Shown here one piece after another: positions 16,911 to 25,170 of a stretch of 64,000 bases of DNA (position 1 is the first letter of the stretch; each line of letters opens with the position of its first letter). Origin of the DNA: Paenibacillus castaneae (GTDB lineage Bacteria; Bacillota; Bacilli; Paenibacillales; Paenibacillaceae); NCBI RefSeq assembly GCF_002884445.1, contig NZ_KZ614144.1, positions 351,272 to 415,271 on the forward strand. Direction: 5' to 3'. The position numbers and the translations under genes are program-made. The notes below the pieces were generated by a model that saw nothing but the letters and a program-made list of their open reading frames with translations, searched no databases and had not been told where the DNA came from.

Positions 16911-18275
16911 ATGAACAAGAAGTGGATGTCTATTACGGTTAGCTTGGTTCTCGTATTTACTTTATTGGCTACAGCATGCTCAAACAAAGAAAAAAATAGC
17001 GGCGGCAGTACAGCTAAAGAAGGCGGGAAAGGAGAACAAGTGACGATTACGCATTACACCATTGACTCACCCGATAGAACCTTCGTTGAGAAGTTGATTC
17101 CTGATTTCGAAGCTAAGCATCCCAATATTAAGGTTAAAGTAACGAAAGCGCCTTATGAGCAGTTTGATTCCAAGCTGCAATCCTCCATTGCGGCCAAGAA
17201 CGCTCCCGATGTGACATCTCACTGGGGATACGGCGGTTTCATGGAGTATTACAACAAAGAGATGCTGCTCGATCTGACACCTTACTTAGATGGCTTCAGC
17301 GGATCGGATTACAACATACCTGAGGACGTCATGAACATCTACAAGGTCGACGGCAAAACATACGGTATTCCGCTTAACAGTTATGTAACCGTCATGCTGT
17401 ATAACAAGGATCTCTTCGACAAGGCTGGTCTTTCCTATCCTCCAACGGACTATGAGGACAAAAGCTGGACGTTCGACAAAATGGTAGAATACGCGCAAAA
17501 AATGACGGTGGATTCCAAAAATCTGGAGGAAGCACAGTACGGGGTAGATTTCGGATTCGGTGAGCGCGATCAACGTCCGCAATACTTCGGAGCCCATGTA
17601 TATTCCGATGATACATGGAGCAATGGCGGCAAGCCTTCAGAAATTAATCTAACGAAGCTTGAAGTCGTGGATGCTTACAAAACGATTTACGGTCTCATCT
17701 ATGATAAGAAGATTTCTCCGACTCCGGCGTTCTCTCAGACGGTATCCGGTCAATATGGCGACCCGTTCCTATCCGGTAAAATCGGCATGTCCGTTGTAGG
17801 CTCTTGGAGCCTGGCAGCTGCTGCGGATTTCAGCTTTAACGTTGGCGTAGCCGCGGTACCTTATAACCCGAACGGGGATGTAAGAAGCGTACTGTATGTT
17901 GATCCGTTATTCGTCTTGAAAGATTCCAAGCATCCGAAGGAAGCAATGGAGTGGATCAAGTACCTGATTACAACTGAAATTCAAGAGAAATCGATTGAGC
18001 TGAGCGGGGGCAATCCTCCGGTGAACCAAGCTGCTGCGGAGAAATACTACAATAATTTCGAGGGTATTGAGCCGAAAGGCATTCAGCAAGTGTTCGATGG
18101 CGCTTATAAATACGGATTTGAATCCTATAATCATCTCATTTCCAACTACTCGCAAATCAATGAATTGTTTATCAACGAGCTCGCAGGTGTCGAGAACGGA
18201 GATAAACAGGTGGAGAATGTGCTTCCTGATATAGAAAAGAAGCTCAAGGACCTTCTTGCAAGAGTGAATAAGTAA
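16911..18275 (+). CDS. Sugar-binding lipoprotein of ABC transporter (SBP family 1)
   Basis: 454-aa receptor lipoprotein. The signal peptide ends LLATACSN, giving lipid-anchored Cys23. The family 1 fold shows VTITHYTIDSPDRTFVEKLI, NAPDVTSHWGYGGFMEYY, GKTYGIPLNSYVTVMLYNKD and a late GKIGMSVVGSWSL segment. AAGGGGG precedes the start. It is the third gene of the MalFG-like operon; the order permease-permease-receptor is less usual than receptor first. It is followed by the kinase and GH4 genes, suggesting a beta-linked disaccharide or short oligosaccharide ligand. Confidence 0.93.
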   Translation: MNKKWMSITVSLVLVFTLLATACSNKEKNSGGSTAKEGGKGEQVTITHYTIDSPDRTFVEKLIPDFEAKHPNIKVKVTKAPYEQFDSKLQSSIAAKNAPDVTSHWGYGGFMEYYNKEMLLDLTPYLDGFSGSDYNIPEDVMNIYKVDGKTYGIPLNSYVTVMLYNKDLFDKAGLSYPPTDYEDKSWTFDKMVEYAQKMTVDSKNLEEAQYGVDFGFGERDQRPQYFGAHVYSDDTWSNGGKPSEINLTKLEVVDAYKTIYGLIYDKKISPTPAFSQTVSGQYGDPFLSGKIGMSVVGSWSLAAAADFSFNVGVAAVPYNPNGDVRSVLYVDPLFVLKDSKHPKEAMEWIKYLITTEIQEKSIELSGGNPPVNQAAAEKYYNNFEGIEPKGIQQVFDGAYKYGFESYNHLISNYSQINELFINELAGVENGDKQVENVLPDIEKKLKDLLARVNK

Positions 18276-18282
18276 TATCCCT

Positions 18283-18313
18283 GGAGGGGCGCACCTTGCT
18301 GCTCCCCTCCTTT
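18283..18313 (+). terminator. Intercistronic hairpin after the sugar-binding protein gene
   Basis: GGAGGGG pairs with CCCCTCC around a 14-base loop and is followed only by TTTGG. The weak T-run suggests partial termination or 3'-end protection of the receptor mRNA rather than a full stop. Confidence 0.5.
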
Positions 18314-18367
18314 GGATATCCACTTCATCAAGACTATGACAAACACGCAATTATGGGAGTGAATCTG

Positions 18368-19342
18368 TTGAACTATTATTTAGGCGTAGACGGTGGCGGC
18401 AGCAAGACCTATACGCTGATCACTGATGAACACGGCAATATCGTTGGTAAAGGGAATAGTGGGAACGGCAATCATCAAATCAATTACGAAGAAGCAAAAG
18501 GCAATATTAGAGAATCTGTTCAGATGGCATTGGATCAAGCAGGCCTTAAGCAAAGTGAGATTCATTACGCTTATTTCGGATTAGCTGGCGCGGACCGAGA
18601 AGTAGACTACCGCATCTTGAGACCGATGATTGCACAATTGGGATTCCCCAACCATGATATCAACTGCGACACAGCCATTGCTCTGCGGGCTGGAACCGAT
18701 CAGCCTTACGGAGTTGTACTGATCTGTGGAACGGGCACGAACAGCGCAGGAGTTAGCCCTCGGAAAGCATTTTTCCAGTGCGGAGGCTTCTCCTATTCCT
18801 TCGGTGATTTTGGTGGCGGAGGAGATCTGTGCATTGAAGCATTTCGTTCTGTTATTCGAGCATGGGACGGACGCGAGAAGCCGACTTTACTGACCAATCT
18901 CTTGCTGCAGGATCTGGGCTATGAAAGCGTACCAGACATGTTCGAGGATTTTCTGGATAGCCATAAAGCACCACCGCTTCGCACAGTGAAATTGTTGTTT
19001 CAGGCTGCGGCTCAGGGGGATGAGGTTGCTGCTGCTATTTTGCGTATGCAGGGCGAGGAGCTGGGCAAGTCGGCCCGTGCTGTCATCAAGCGTCTGGGCA
19101 TGGAGGGTGATCAGTTTAATGTTGTGCTGGCCGGCAGTGTTCTGACAAGAGGGGAAGCACGCTTTATTCATCCTTACATCGAAGAGGCGGTTAAAGAGTG
19201 CGCACCTGGCGCATCGCTGGTTAAGCTTGAAGTTGAACCCGTTATTGGGGCATTGTGGCTGGCTTTCGAAGCTGGGGGAGCTAAGCTTCCGCGTGAGGTA
19301 TACGACCGTCTTCGTTCTATATCCGATTATAGCTTAGTTTAA
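18368..19342 (+). CDS. BadF/BadG-type ATPase, N-acetylglucosamine-kinase-like sugar kinase
   Basis: Actin-fold sugar kinase homologue (324 aa). The phosphate-1 loop YLGVDGGGSKTYTLI is at the very start. A catalytic-type Asp lies in NCDTAIALRAG, and later loops are VVLICGTGTNSAG and FNVVLAGSVLTRG. The open frame extends back to 18296, but TTG 18368 has GGGAGTG about 8 bases upstream and puts the phosphate loop at the normal place. GlcNAc or related amino-sugar phosphorylation is the best-known role of this family. Here it sits between an ABC transporter and a 6-phospho-glycosidase, so it probably makes the 6-phosphate that GH4 requires. Confidence 0.85.
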   Translation: MNYYLGVDGGGSKTYTLITDEHGNIVGKGNSGNGNHQINYEEAKGNIRESVQMALDQAGLKQSEIHYAYFGLAGADREVDYRILRPMIAQLGFPNHDINCDTAIALRAGTDQPYGVVLICGTGTNSAGVSPRKAFFQCGGFSYSFGDFGGGGDLCIEAFRSVIRAWDGREKPTLLTNLLLQDLGYESVPDMFEDFLDSHKAPPLRTVKLLFQAAAQGDEVAAAILRMQGEELGKSARAVIKRLGMEGDQFNVVLAGSVLTRGEARFIHPYIEEAVKECAPGASLVKLEVEPVIGALWLAFEAGGAKLPREVYDRLRSISDYSLV

Positions 19343-19396
19343 AATGGCAATCATGGGGTTAGCATAATTTATCAATGGGAAGGAAGTTGGCACAGA

Positions 19397-20704
19397 ATGA
19401 CGGTACCCGAAGGCTTGAAAATAGCAGTCATTGGTGGCGGTTCATCGTATACACCGGAAATTGTAGAAGGCTTTATTCGAAAATATGAGCAGCTCCCTGT
19501 AAAGGAGCTATGGCTGGTTGATATTGAGGAAGGCAAGCATAAGCTTGAAATTGTTGGGGAGTTAGCGAAGCGAATGGTTGTCAAATCAGGGCTTCCCATA
19601 GAAGTGCATTTAACCTTGGATCGACGTAAAGCGATTGAAGGCGCCGATTTTATTACAACTCAGATGAGAGTTGGATTACTTGAGGCGCGCAAATGGGATG
19701 AGCATATACCGAATATGCATGGTGTAATTGGGCAAGAAACGACAGGTCCAGGAGGAATGATGAAGGCTCTTCGCACGATTCCGGTCCTTCTTGATATTTG
19801 CAAGGATATAGAAGAATTAAGCCCGAACGCATGGCTTTTGAATTTTACAAATCCAGCGGGTATGGTGACGGAAGCGATTCATCGTTATTCGAAAGTCAAA
19901 AGCATTGGACTTTGCAATGCGCCAATCGGGTTGCAGAAATGGTTAAGTGAAAAATATGAAACACCGTCGAACCATATTTATACGGAATTCGTTGGGTTAA
20001 ACCATTTGCACTGGGTCACCCGTATAGATGTAGCAGGGGTGGATAAGCTGCCTGAGCTATTAGATAAGCGGGAAGAGTATTCAGGCAAGAATGTTCCTGC
20101 AACGGAGTGGGATCCGGAATTCCTCAATGGTTTAGGCGGCCTTCCCTCCTATTACTTGAAGTATTTTTATATGACTGATGCCATGCTCGCAGAGCAATTA
20201 GACTCTTTGAAAGCAAGTGGAACCCGCGCGGATGTGGTGAAAAGAGTGGAGGACGAATTATTTCAACTATATAAGGATCCTAATTTGCAGGAAAAGCCGA
20301 AGCAGCTGGAGCAGCGGGGCGGTGCGTATTATTCAGAGGCAGCGGTTAATCTTATGGATTCACTGTACAACGATAAGCGCGATATTCAAACGCTAAACGT
20401 GTCCAATGATGGCATTCTCGACTTTCTTCCGCGGGACGCCAGCATTGAGGTGAATTGTGTCGTCACGGGCAATGGGCCCATTCCGCTACCGGTTAAGCGA
20501 GTGCCTGAAGGCGTGAAAGGCTTGATTCATGCGGTCAAAATTTATGAAAGACTCACGATTGAAGCAGCAATCACGGGTGACAGAAGCGTGGCGCTTCAAG
20601 CGATGGCGAGCCATCCGTTGGTTCCTTCTGTTCAAGTGGCCAAGACACTCCTGGGCGAAATGCTGGAGCGGAACAAGCCGTTTTTACCAGCATTTTATAA
20701 ATAA
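19397..20704 (+). CDS. GH4-family 6-phospho-beta-glycosidase
   Basis: 435-aa cytoplasmic enzyme of glycoside hydrolase family 4, which cleaves phosphorylated disaccharides by an NAD+- and Mn2+-dependent oxidation-elimination mechanism. The Rossmann loop is IAVIGGGSSYTPEI. NFTNPAGMVTEA, Cys173 in GLCNAPIG and His203 in GLNHLHW are the expected NAD and metal-binding motifs, all intact. The 6-phospho-beta-glucosidase subgroup (LicH/CelF/ChbF-like) fits best. It is the last gene of the LacI-ABC-kinase operon. No PTS genes are present, so the phospho-sugar must be produced in the cytoplasm, probably by the upstream kinase. Confidence 0.92.
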   Translation: MTVPEGLKIAVIGGGSSYTPEIVEGFIRKYEQLPVKELWLVDIEEGKHKLEIVGELAKRMVVKSGLPIEVHLTLDRRKAIEGADFITTQMRVGLLEARKWDEHIPNMHGVIGQETTGPGGMMKALRTIPVLLDICKDIEELSPNAWLLNFTNPAGMVTEAIHRYSKVKSIGLCNAPIGLQKWLSEKYETPSNHIYTEFVGLNHLHWVTRIDVAGVDKLPELLDKREEYSGKNVPATEWDPEFLNGLGGLPSYYLKYFYMTDAMLAEQLDSLKASGTRADVVKRVEDELFQLYKDPNLQEKPKQLEQRGGAYYSEAAVNLMDSLYNDKRDIQTLNVSNDGILDFLPRDASIEVNCVVTGNGPIPLPVKRVPEGVKGLIHAVKIYERLTIEAAITGDRSVALQAMASHPLVPSVQVAKTLLGEMLERNKPFLPAFYK

Positions 20705-20712
20705 GAGCTTAG

Positions 20713-20742
20713 GCGCCGCTTGTATAAAGCGGTGCTTTTTTT
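20713..20742 (+). terminator. Terminator after GH4 gene
   Basis: GCGCCGCTT pairs with AAGCGGTGC (one G-T pair) around GTATA and is followed by seven T. Confidence 0.85.
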
Positions 20743-20750
20743 ATATAGAA

Positions 20751-20794
20751 GAAAGGCTTTAATAATCTACAGCTGTAGATTATTAAAGCCTTTC
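20751..20794. repeat. Perfect 44-bp palindrome between convergent genes
   Basis: Each 22-base arm is the exact reverse complement of the other, with no loop; the left arm begins GAAAGGCTTTAATAATC and the centre is CTACAGCTGTAG. It follows the GH4 terminator and ends 21 bases before the stop of the minus-strand GntR-type gene. It has no T-run on either side, so it is not a standard terminator, though the RNA would fold from either strand. It may be the transcription end of the long minus-strand operon or a protein-binding/cruciform site. Confidence 0.8.
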
Positions 20795-20814
20795 GCAGCA
20801 CCTAGTAGTATATA

Positions 20815-22257
20815 TTATTGGGGCAATAGAGCTTCCGAATTCCGCTTCTCATTAATTCCTTGTGCGATGCGCTGACAGGCATCCTGAGGGTTCTCGATAT
20901 TCGTCCACATCAGCTGCATTTCGTCGGTCATCATATCGATTTCGGTTTTCGATAATTGAAGCTCTAATATGGGCTGAGCATAGGGCATGATCTCTTTAAA
21001 TACATTATAGTTTTGGGGATGAATTTGCGGATTCAACAAGGAATCGTCTTCCGCAATTTGCCTGCGTGCCGGAATGGTACAGCCGCGTTTTTTGAGAAGC
21101 GTCTGTGCTTCTTCTCCAACCATATAATCAACAAAGCTTTGTGCCAGCTTTTGCCGTGCGCTATTCTTATTGATGCCAAGCCCTCCGCCAAGCAGCAGGG
21201 TTCCCTCTGATTTCTGCTTCGGTACAGGGCGTACATTCCACTGGATAGAGCTTCCTCTGAATTCATTCATAAAGTAATAGGTGCTTAAGATCATCGCAAC
21301 CCGTTCTTTGACAAACAGCGTTTCGGCCAAAAACTCACTGCCGTGTGAATAAATCGGAGACACCTGCTCCTTGTACATCAAGTCCAAACAAAATTGCAAG
21401 GCTTCCACCGTATTGGGATTATCGATATTGCAATGATTGTCAGCAGACACTAGACTTCCTTTATTCTGAAGCATAAAGACTGGCCAGCGATGTGGGGAGG
21501 AGGAGAAGCAGAAGCCATAATGGTCAATGCGGTCATCTCCGTCAAGGTCCATGGTGCATTTCTTCGCTGTATGAAGCAATGCCTCCCAATCTTGAATCGT
21601 GTCCGCTTCCTTAATGCCAGCAAGCTCAAATAAGTTCTCATTGTAACAAATAACGACGGGAGAGAACAGGAATGGCGTCATCATTTGCTGCCCTTTGTGC
21701 TCGAATAACTGGAATACTTTCGGGTAGCTGTCTTCTTCAGGCAGCATGCTCTGTGAAAGATAAGGATGCAGCAGATGTGTTTTTTGAAGGTCCAATAGAT
21801 GACGGAATTGACTGTCTGAAACCATAAATACATCAGGGCCATCGCCGTTTTCAATGAGCTGAGTTAACGTCTCTATATAACCGGACTCGGGAATAATGGT
21901 AAGCTCCACATTAGCGAACGGCTGAGAGGCCTCGTATGCGCTGATGATCTCACGAACAATATCGATCTCGTAGGAGGTGGAGAACCACGCCAGCTTGATC
22001 GTTTCCCTCGTTGCAAGACCATTCTGGGGAGCTATAACCCGGTTTCCTTTGCCGGATATTTTCTCAATTAAGCCTTCATCAACAAGCTCAGCGAGAACTT
22101 TACGTATAGAAACACGACTAAGCTTATATTGCTCGCTTAGCGTGTTCTCAGGGAGGATGAATTCATTTGGTTTGATTTTGCCGCTTAGTATTTCTCCGCG
22201 GAGATCATCTTTAAAGGTCTGATAACGAATCATGAAATCATCTCTTCTTATTAACAC
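20815..22257 (-). CDS. GntR-type regulator fused to a solute-binding-protein-like domain
   Basis: 480-aa cytoplasmic protein. The first 80 or so residues form a GntR winged helix (LRGEILSGKIKPNEFILPEN and YKLSRVSIRKVLAELVDEGL). The remaining 380 residues resemble a family 1/8 extracellular solute-binding protein (TLTQLIENGDGPDVFMVSDS, FLFSPVVICYNENLFELAG, ERVAMILSTYYF) but have no signal peptide or lipobox, so the binding fold works inside the cell as a ligand sensor. AGGAG is 10 bases before GTG 22257; TTG 22263 is an alternative. It is the last gene of the minus-strand transporter cluster, which it probably regulates in response to an imported sugar. Confidence 0.88.
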   Translation of the reverse strand: MLIRRDDFMIRYQTFKDDLRGEILSGKIKPNEFILPENTLSEQYKLSRVSIRKVLAELVDEGLIEKISGKGNRVIAPQNGLATRETIKLAWFSTSYEIDIVREIISAYEASQPFANVELTIIPESGYIETLTQLIENGDGPDVFMVSDSQFRHLLDLQKTHLLHPYLSQSMLPEEDSYPKVFQLFEHKGQQMMTPFLFSPVVICYNENLFELAGIKEADTIQDWEALLHTAKKCTMDLDGDDRIDHYGFCFSSSPHRWPVFMLQNKGSLVSADNHCNIDNPNTVEALQFCLDLMYKEQVSPIYSHGSEFLAETLFVKERVAMILSTYYFMNEFRGSSIQWNVRPVPKQKSEGTLLLGGGLGINKNSARQKLAQSFVDYMVGEEAQTLLKKRGCTIPARRQIAEDDSLLNPQIHPQNYNVFKEIMPYAQPILELQLSKTEIDMMTDEMQLMWTNIENPQDACQRIAQGINEKRNSEALLPQ

Positions 22258-22302
22258 AATCAACCCGCTCCTATACTTTGTATCAACTTCAATTACTTCT
22301 TA

Positions 22303-23337
22303 TTATATACTATCTTCTTTCATCAACCAACGATCTAAAAACGTATAGCTCAACAAGCGTATATGCTCAGGGAAATCATGTCCGTCATTGCCTAGCAATG
22401 AAATATAGCATTCGGGGCTGCCTAGCCATTGATACAAATGATTGATATCTTTGGAGGCAAATGCCGCTGCTTGCCAGTTCGGGAAAATAGAATCGTTCTG
22501 AGTAAACCAATTCAATAAAGGCCTTGGCGCGACCAAAGACATAATTTCATGAAACTCGAACGGCACTTCATCTTCATTCATATCATGAGTCAGCTTCGGA
22601 ATATGGGAGAACCAATCGCGTTGTCCCCAGCGATTCGGTGTTGGGTCACCCATGAATGGACAAAAACCGCAGCTGGACACGACCGCTTTAATTCTGTCAT
22701 CTACTGCAGCCAAGAAATAAGCGTTATAGGCGCCAAGTGAATGCCCGATCGCACCAATTCTATCCGCGTCAACATAGGGGAGTGTAAGCAGCAGCTCAAT
22801 CCCCTGCTGATGGTCATGAATCATTTTGCCAACAGCTGTAGATTCGGGGAATTGTGCATAGAAAGGAGCTGTTTGAAAGGCTTCTGCACCTGAATATATG
22901 CGTTCTCCCGCCGTAATCGTATCCGGAGCCAGTACAACATAGCCTCTGGAGACTAGCTCCATTGCATATTTGCGGTTGGCTCGTCCCTCATTCGTTGCAA
23001 TATCCCCTTTTCCGTTCTTATCGGTTGGATGGAGAGCAAGCATCGCCGGATGAAGCTTTCCCTGTGGATTGGCTTGTAAACCCGGAACGAGCAAATAGGC
23101 ATAGGCACGGTCCCCAAATCCCGTTTCATAGGATAAATGAATTCGAGTATGGTCGGCTTCGAGCTGCTCAGAATGAACCGTATAGACAGGGGGGACAGGT
23201 TGGGGAATCCATCCCAGCTGCTGCCGCCACCCGGCTGCAAGTTCTTCTCTCTTGTCATTCCATTGCTTTCGTTCTTGAATGCCTTCCAGTAGATGAGGGA
23301 AGTTTTGTTCTGTTAATTGTGATAGCTTATAGCCCAT
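22303..23337 (-). CDS. Alpha/beta-hydrolase of dienelactone hydrolase/acetyl esterase type
   Basis: 344-aa cytoplasmic serine hydrolase. The nucleophile elbow is IGAIGHSLGAYNAYF, the acid is probably the Asp of TQNDSIFPNW and the catalytic His that of GNDGHDFPEH, so the triad looks complete. The N-terminal 80 residues form an accessory region seen in large acetyl-esterase-like members. It has no export signal. A strong AAGGAGTGAG site sits at the end of the upstream propeller gene, and the gap is only 4 bases, so translation is coupled. Removing acyl groups from an imported glycan is a reasonable inference; the substrate is unknown. Confidence 0.83.
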   Translation of the reverse strand: MGYKLSQLTEQNFPHLLEGIQERKQWNDKREELAAGWRQQLGWIPQPVPPVYTVHSEQLEADHTRIHLSYETGFGDRAYAYLLVPGLQANPQGKLHPAMLALHPTDKNGKGDIATNEGRANRKYAMELVSRGYVVLAPDTITAGERIYSGAEAFQTAPFYAQFPESTAVGKMIHDHQQGIELLLTLPYVDADRIGAIGHSLGAYNAYFLAAVDDRIKAVVSSCGFCPFMGDPTPNRWGQRDWFSHIPKLTHDMNEDEVPFEFHEIMSLVAPRPLLNWFTQNDSIFPNWQAAAFASKDINHLYQWLGSPECYISLLGNDGHDFPEHIRLLSYTFLDRWLMKEDSI

Positions 23338-23341
23338 ACGC

Positions 23342-25147
23342 TCACTCCTTCCTCATAGAGTAACTCCATAAATGTGTGGATATAGCAAAAAACAATTCGC
23401 GATTCCATTCGGCGAAGCCTGCTGTAATGGAATGAGGCGGAGTGGCGATCCGCTCGGGCCGCAAGCTGCTTAAAGGAATTTTGAAAACAGCTTCACTCAT
23501 CACGCCGTATATGCATTGTTCCTCTGTGCAGAGCTGCCAGCCGTGCCGCACGATAGACCCCCACGCTGACAAATCCATCTCATAAATGATCGAGTCGCTG
23601 ACAGGGTCCCAAACCAAGTAATGGCTGCATGAGGACAAAACATGAATCCTTCCGCTTGGATCGATCAGCAGCAAAGCGTATTCTCGAATCCCTATGCGGG
23701 GCTGCCAGCTCTTTAAGACGGTCTGGTTTTGCCAATCGTATATATAGAGGTACGCGGACTCGGATTTCGGATCAGCGCCACCTGGCGTTTCAACGCTCGT
23801 TCCAGCTATTAGCATGCCATCATACATTTCTGCCAGTGCAACTGTGCTTTGCTCCGGTATGAGCTTCGTATGCGGAATAAGCTGATCATGGCCGGAATGG
23901 AGGTGATAGATGCACAGCCCGCCGCCTACCATGCCGTATCCCGGGAAACCGCCATACACAATATGCATTCCATCCCGTAAGGCAGCTGCGCATCTCGGAC
24001 GATGGATTTCAATATGCTCCGTGACGCATACAGGATTGCGCTGCTGTGCTTCGTCCAATTGAATAGGCTTCATTAGATCAAATAGGTGAAGCCTTCCCCC
24101 GGGATAAGCAGCTCCAGCCAAAATGCTTCCTTGTATTGCATAGGCAGCAATATTGCCGCCAGCACCGTGCTGAATAATGGTTGGTCCTTCATTATTAAGT
24201 GTTTGATTATGAAGATTATAGCTGTAAAAGTGCAAGGGATGATTAGATGTACCGTAAATATGCCCATCGGGTGCCAGAGCGATGGGAGAGAGTGTCGCTC
24301 CTTCTGATTGATAACGCAGCTTAATGGTTTTCAACTGTTTGGACAGCCTATGCTCCATAACGAGCTCGCGCTGGGATAAGCTGTGGCTGACAACCCTCCA
24401 CTCACCGGGAAGCTGACGATGGAATATGCCGAAGCTGGTACCGGTATATAACGAAGCGGGTAGCTCATTATCCTTCAGCTTTTCGATTGTGCTGCCTCGT
24501 TCAACTCTTGCCCATTGCTCTCCAAGCAGGGCATAAACTTGACCAGAGGGTGCTTGTATAACCTGCCCGTGGCCAATTGTGCGCATCTCATCCTCTATTA
24601 GCGATTGACGATCTCCGCTTTCAGGATGGAAGGCAATAATATTTTTTTTAGTCGTGCCCATTCCTATATAGACCCAGCCATAAGCATCCGCTGCCATATG
24701 GGAGGGATATTTTTGCTCGGAGTCCATACTTCCGAAGGAAGTAATATCGCGCTCAATCGGTCGATAGCGATAAAGACGGCTTTCTGGATAGGAGGCCATG
24801 AAGATATGCCCTTGTTCGTTCTCGGCATAGCTAAACCCGCAAAGCTCATCCTCGCTGCCAATCTCAATAGTCTCAATGTAGGCGAGCTGGAAGGGATCGA
24901 ATGCATAGAACATCGTACCAGCCCCAACATAGAATGTACCGCTTCGGCTGCTGAACGAATCGTATGGATATTCAGAATGCTGCATGGGGAAGAAAAGCTG
25001 CCGGCAGCTCCCTGTGACGGGGTCTATTACGAGCAAGAAGCCTTTCGCTGCAATGACCACGCGACAATCGCCGGCAGCATTCGTGCAGATCGCTGCGGTT
25101 CTAGATTCCACTGCATCTACCGGTATGCCTAAATCAGTAAAGCTCAA
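23342..25147 (-). CDS. Cytoplasmic beta-propeller protein of unknown function
   Basis: 601 aa, no signal peptide, TTG start after GGAGGGAGGAATCCCGG. The whole protein is built from blades of about 45-60 residues of the form 'DGxIYxG...LxxYxP', such as DAYGWVYIGMGTTKKNIIAF, APDGHIYGTSNHPLHFYSYN and YPGGRLHLFDLMKP. The region from about residue 335 to 470 aligns clearly with the propeller of the surface SLH protein at 31897 (for example YPGGRLHLFDLMKP versus YPGASIFEYDLLKP, and VGGGLCIYHL versus LGGVLAIYDL). Cytoplasmic propellers in sugar loci can be lyases, as in oligogalacturonate lyase, but no catalytic motif is recognised here. It is co-translated with the hydrolase. Confidence 0.75.
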   Translation of the reverse strand: MSFTDLGIPVDAVESRTAAICTNAAGDCRVVIAAKGFLLVIDPVTGSCRQLFFPMQHSEYPYDSFSSRSGTFYVGAGTMFYAFDPFQLAYIETIEIGSEDELCGFSYAENEQGHIFMASYPESRLYRYRPIERDITSFGSMDSEQKYPSHMAADAYGWVYIGMGTTKKNIIAFHPESGDRQSLIEDEMRTIGHGQVIQAPSGQVYALLGEQWARVERGSTIEKLKDNELPASLYTGTSFGIFHRQLPGEWRVVSHSLSQRELVMEHRLSKQLKTIKLRYQSEGATLSPIALAPDGHIYGTSNHPLHFYSYNLHNQTLNNEGPTIIQHGAGGNIAAYAIQGSILAGAAYPGGRLHLFDLMKPIQLDEAQQRNPVCVTEHIEIHRPRCAAALRDGMHIVYGGFPGYGMVGGGLCIYHLHSGHDQLIPHTKLIPEQSTVALAEMYDGMLIAGTSVETPGGADPKSESAYLYIYDWQNQTVLKSWQPRIGIREYALLLIDPSGRIHVLSSCSHYLVWDPVSDSIIYEMDLSAWGSIVRHGWQLCTEEQCIYGVMSEAVFKIPLSSLRPERIATPPHSITAGFAEWNRELFFAISTHLWSYSMRKE

Positions 25148-25170
25148 CCGGGATTCCTCCCTCTATTTAT

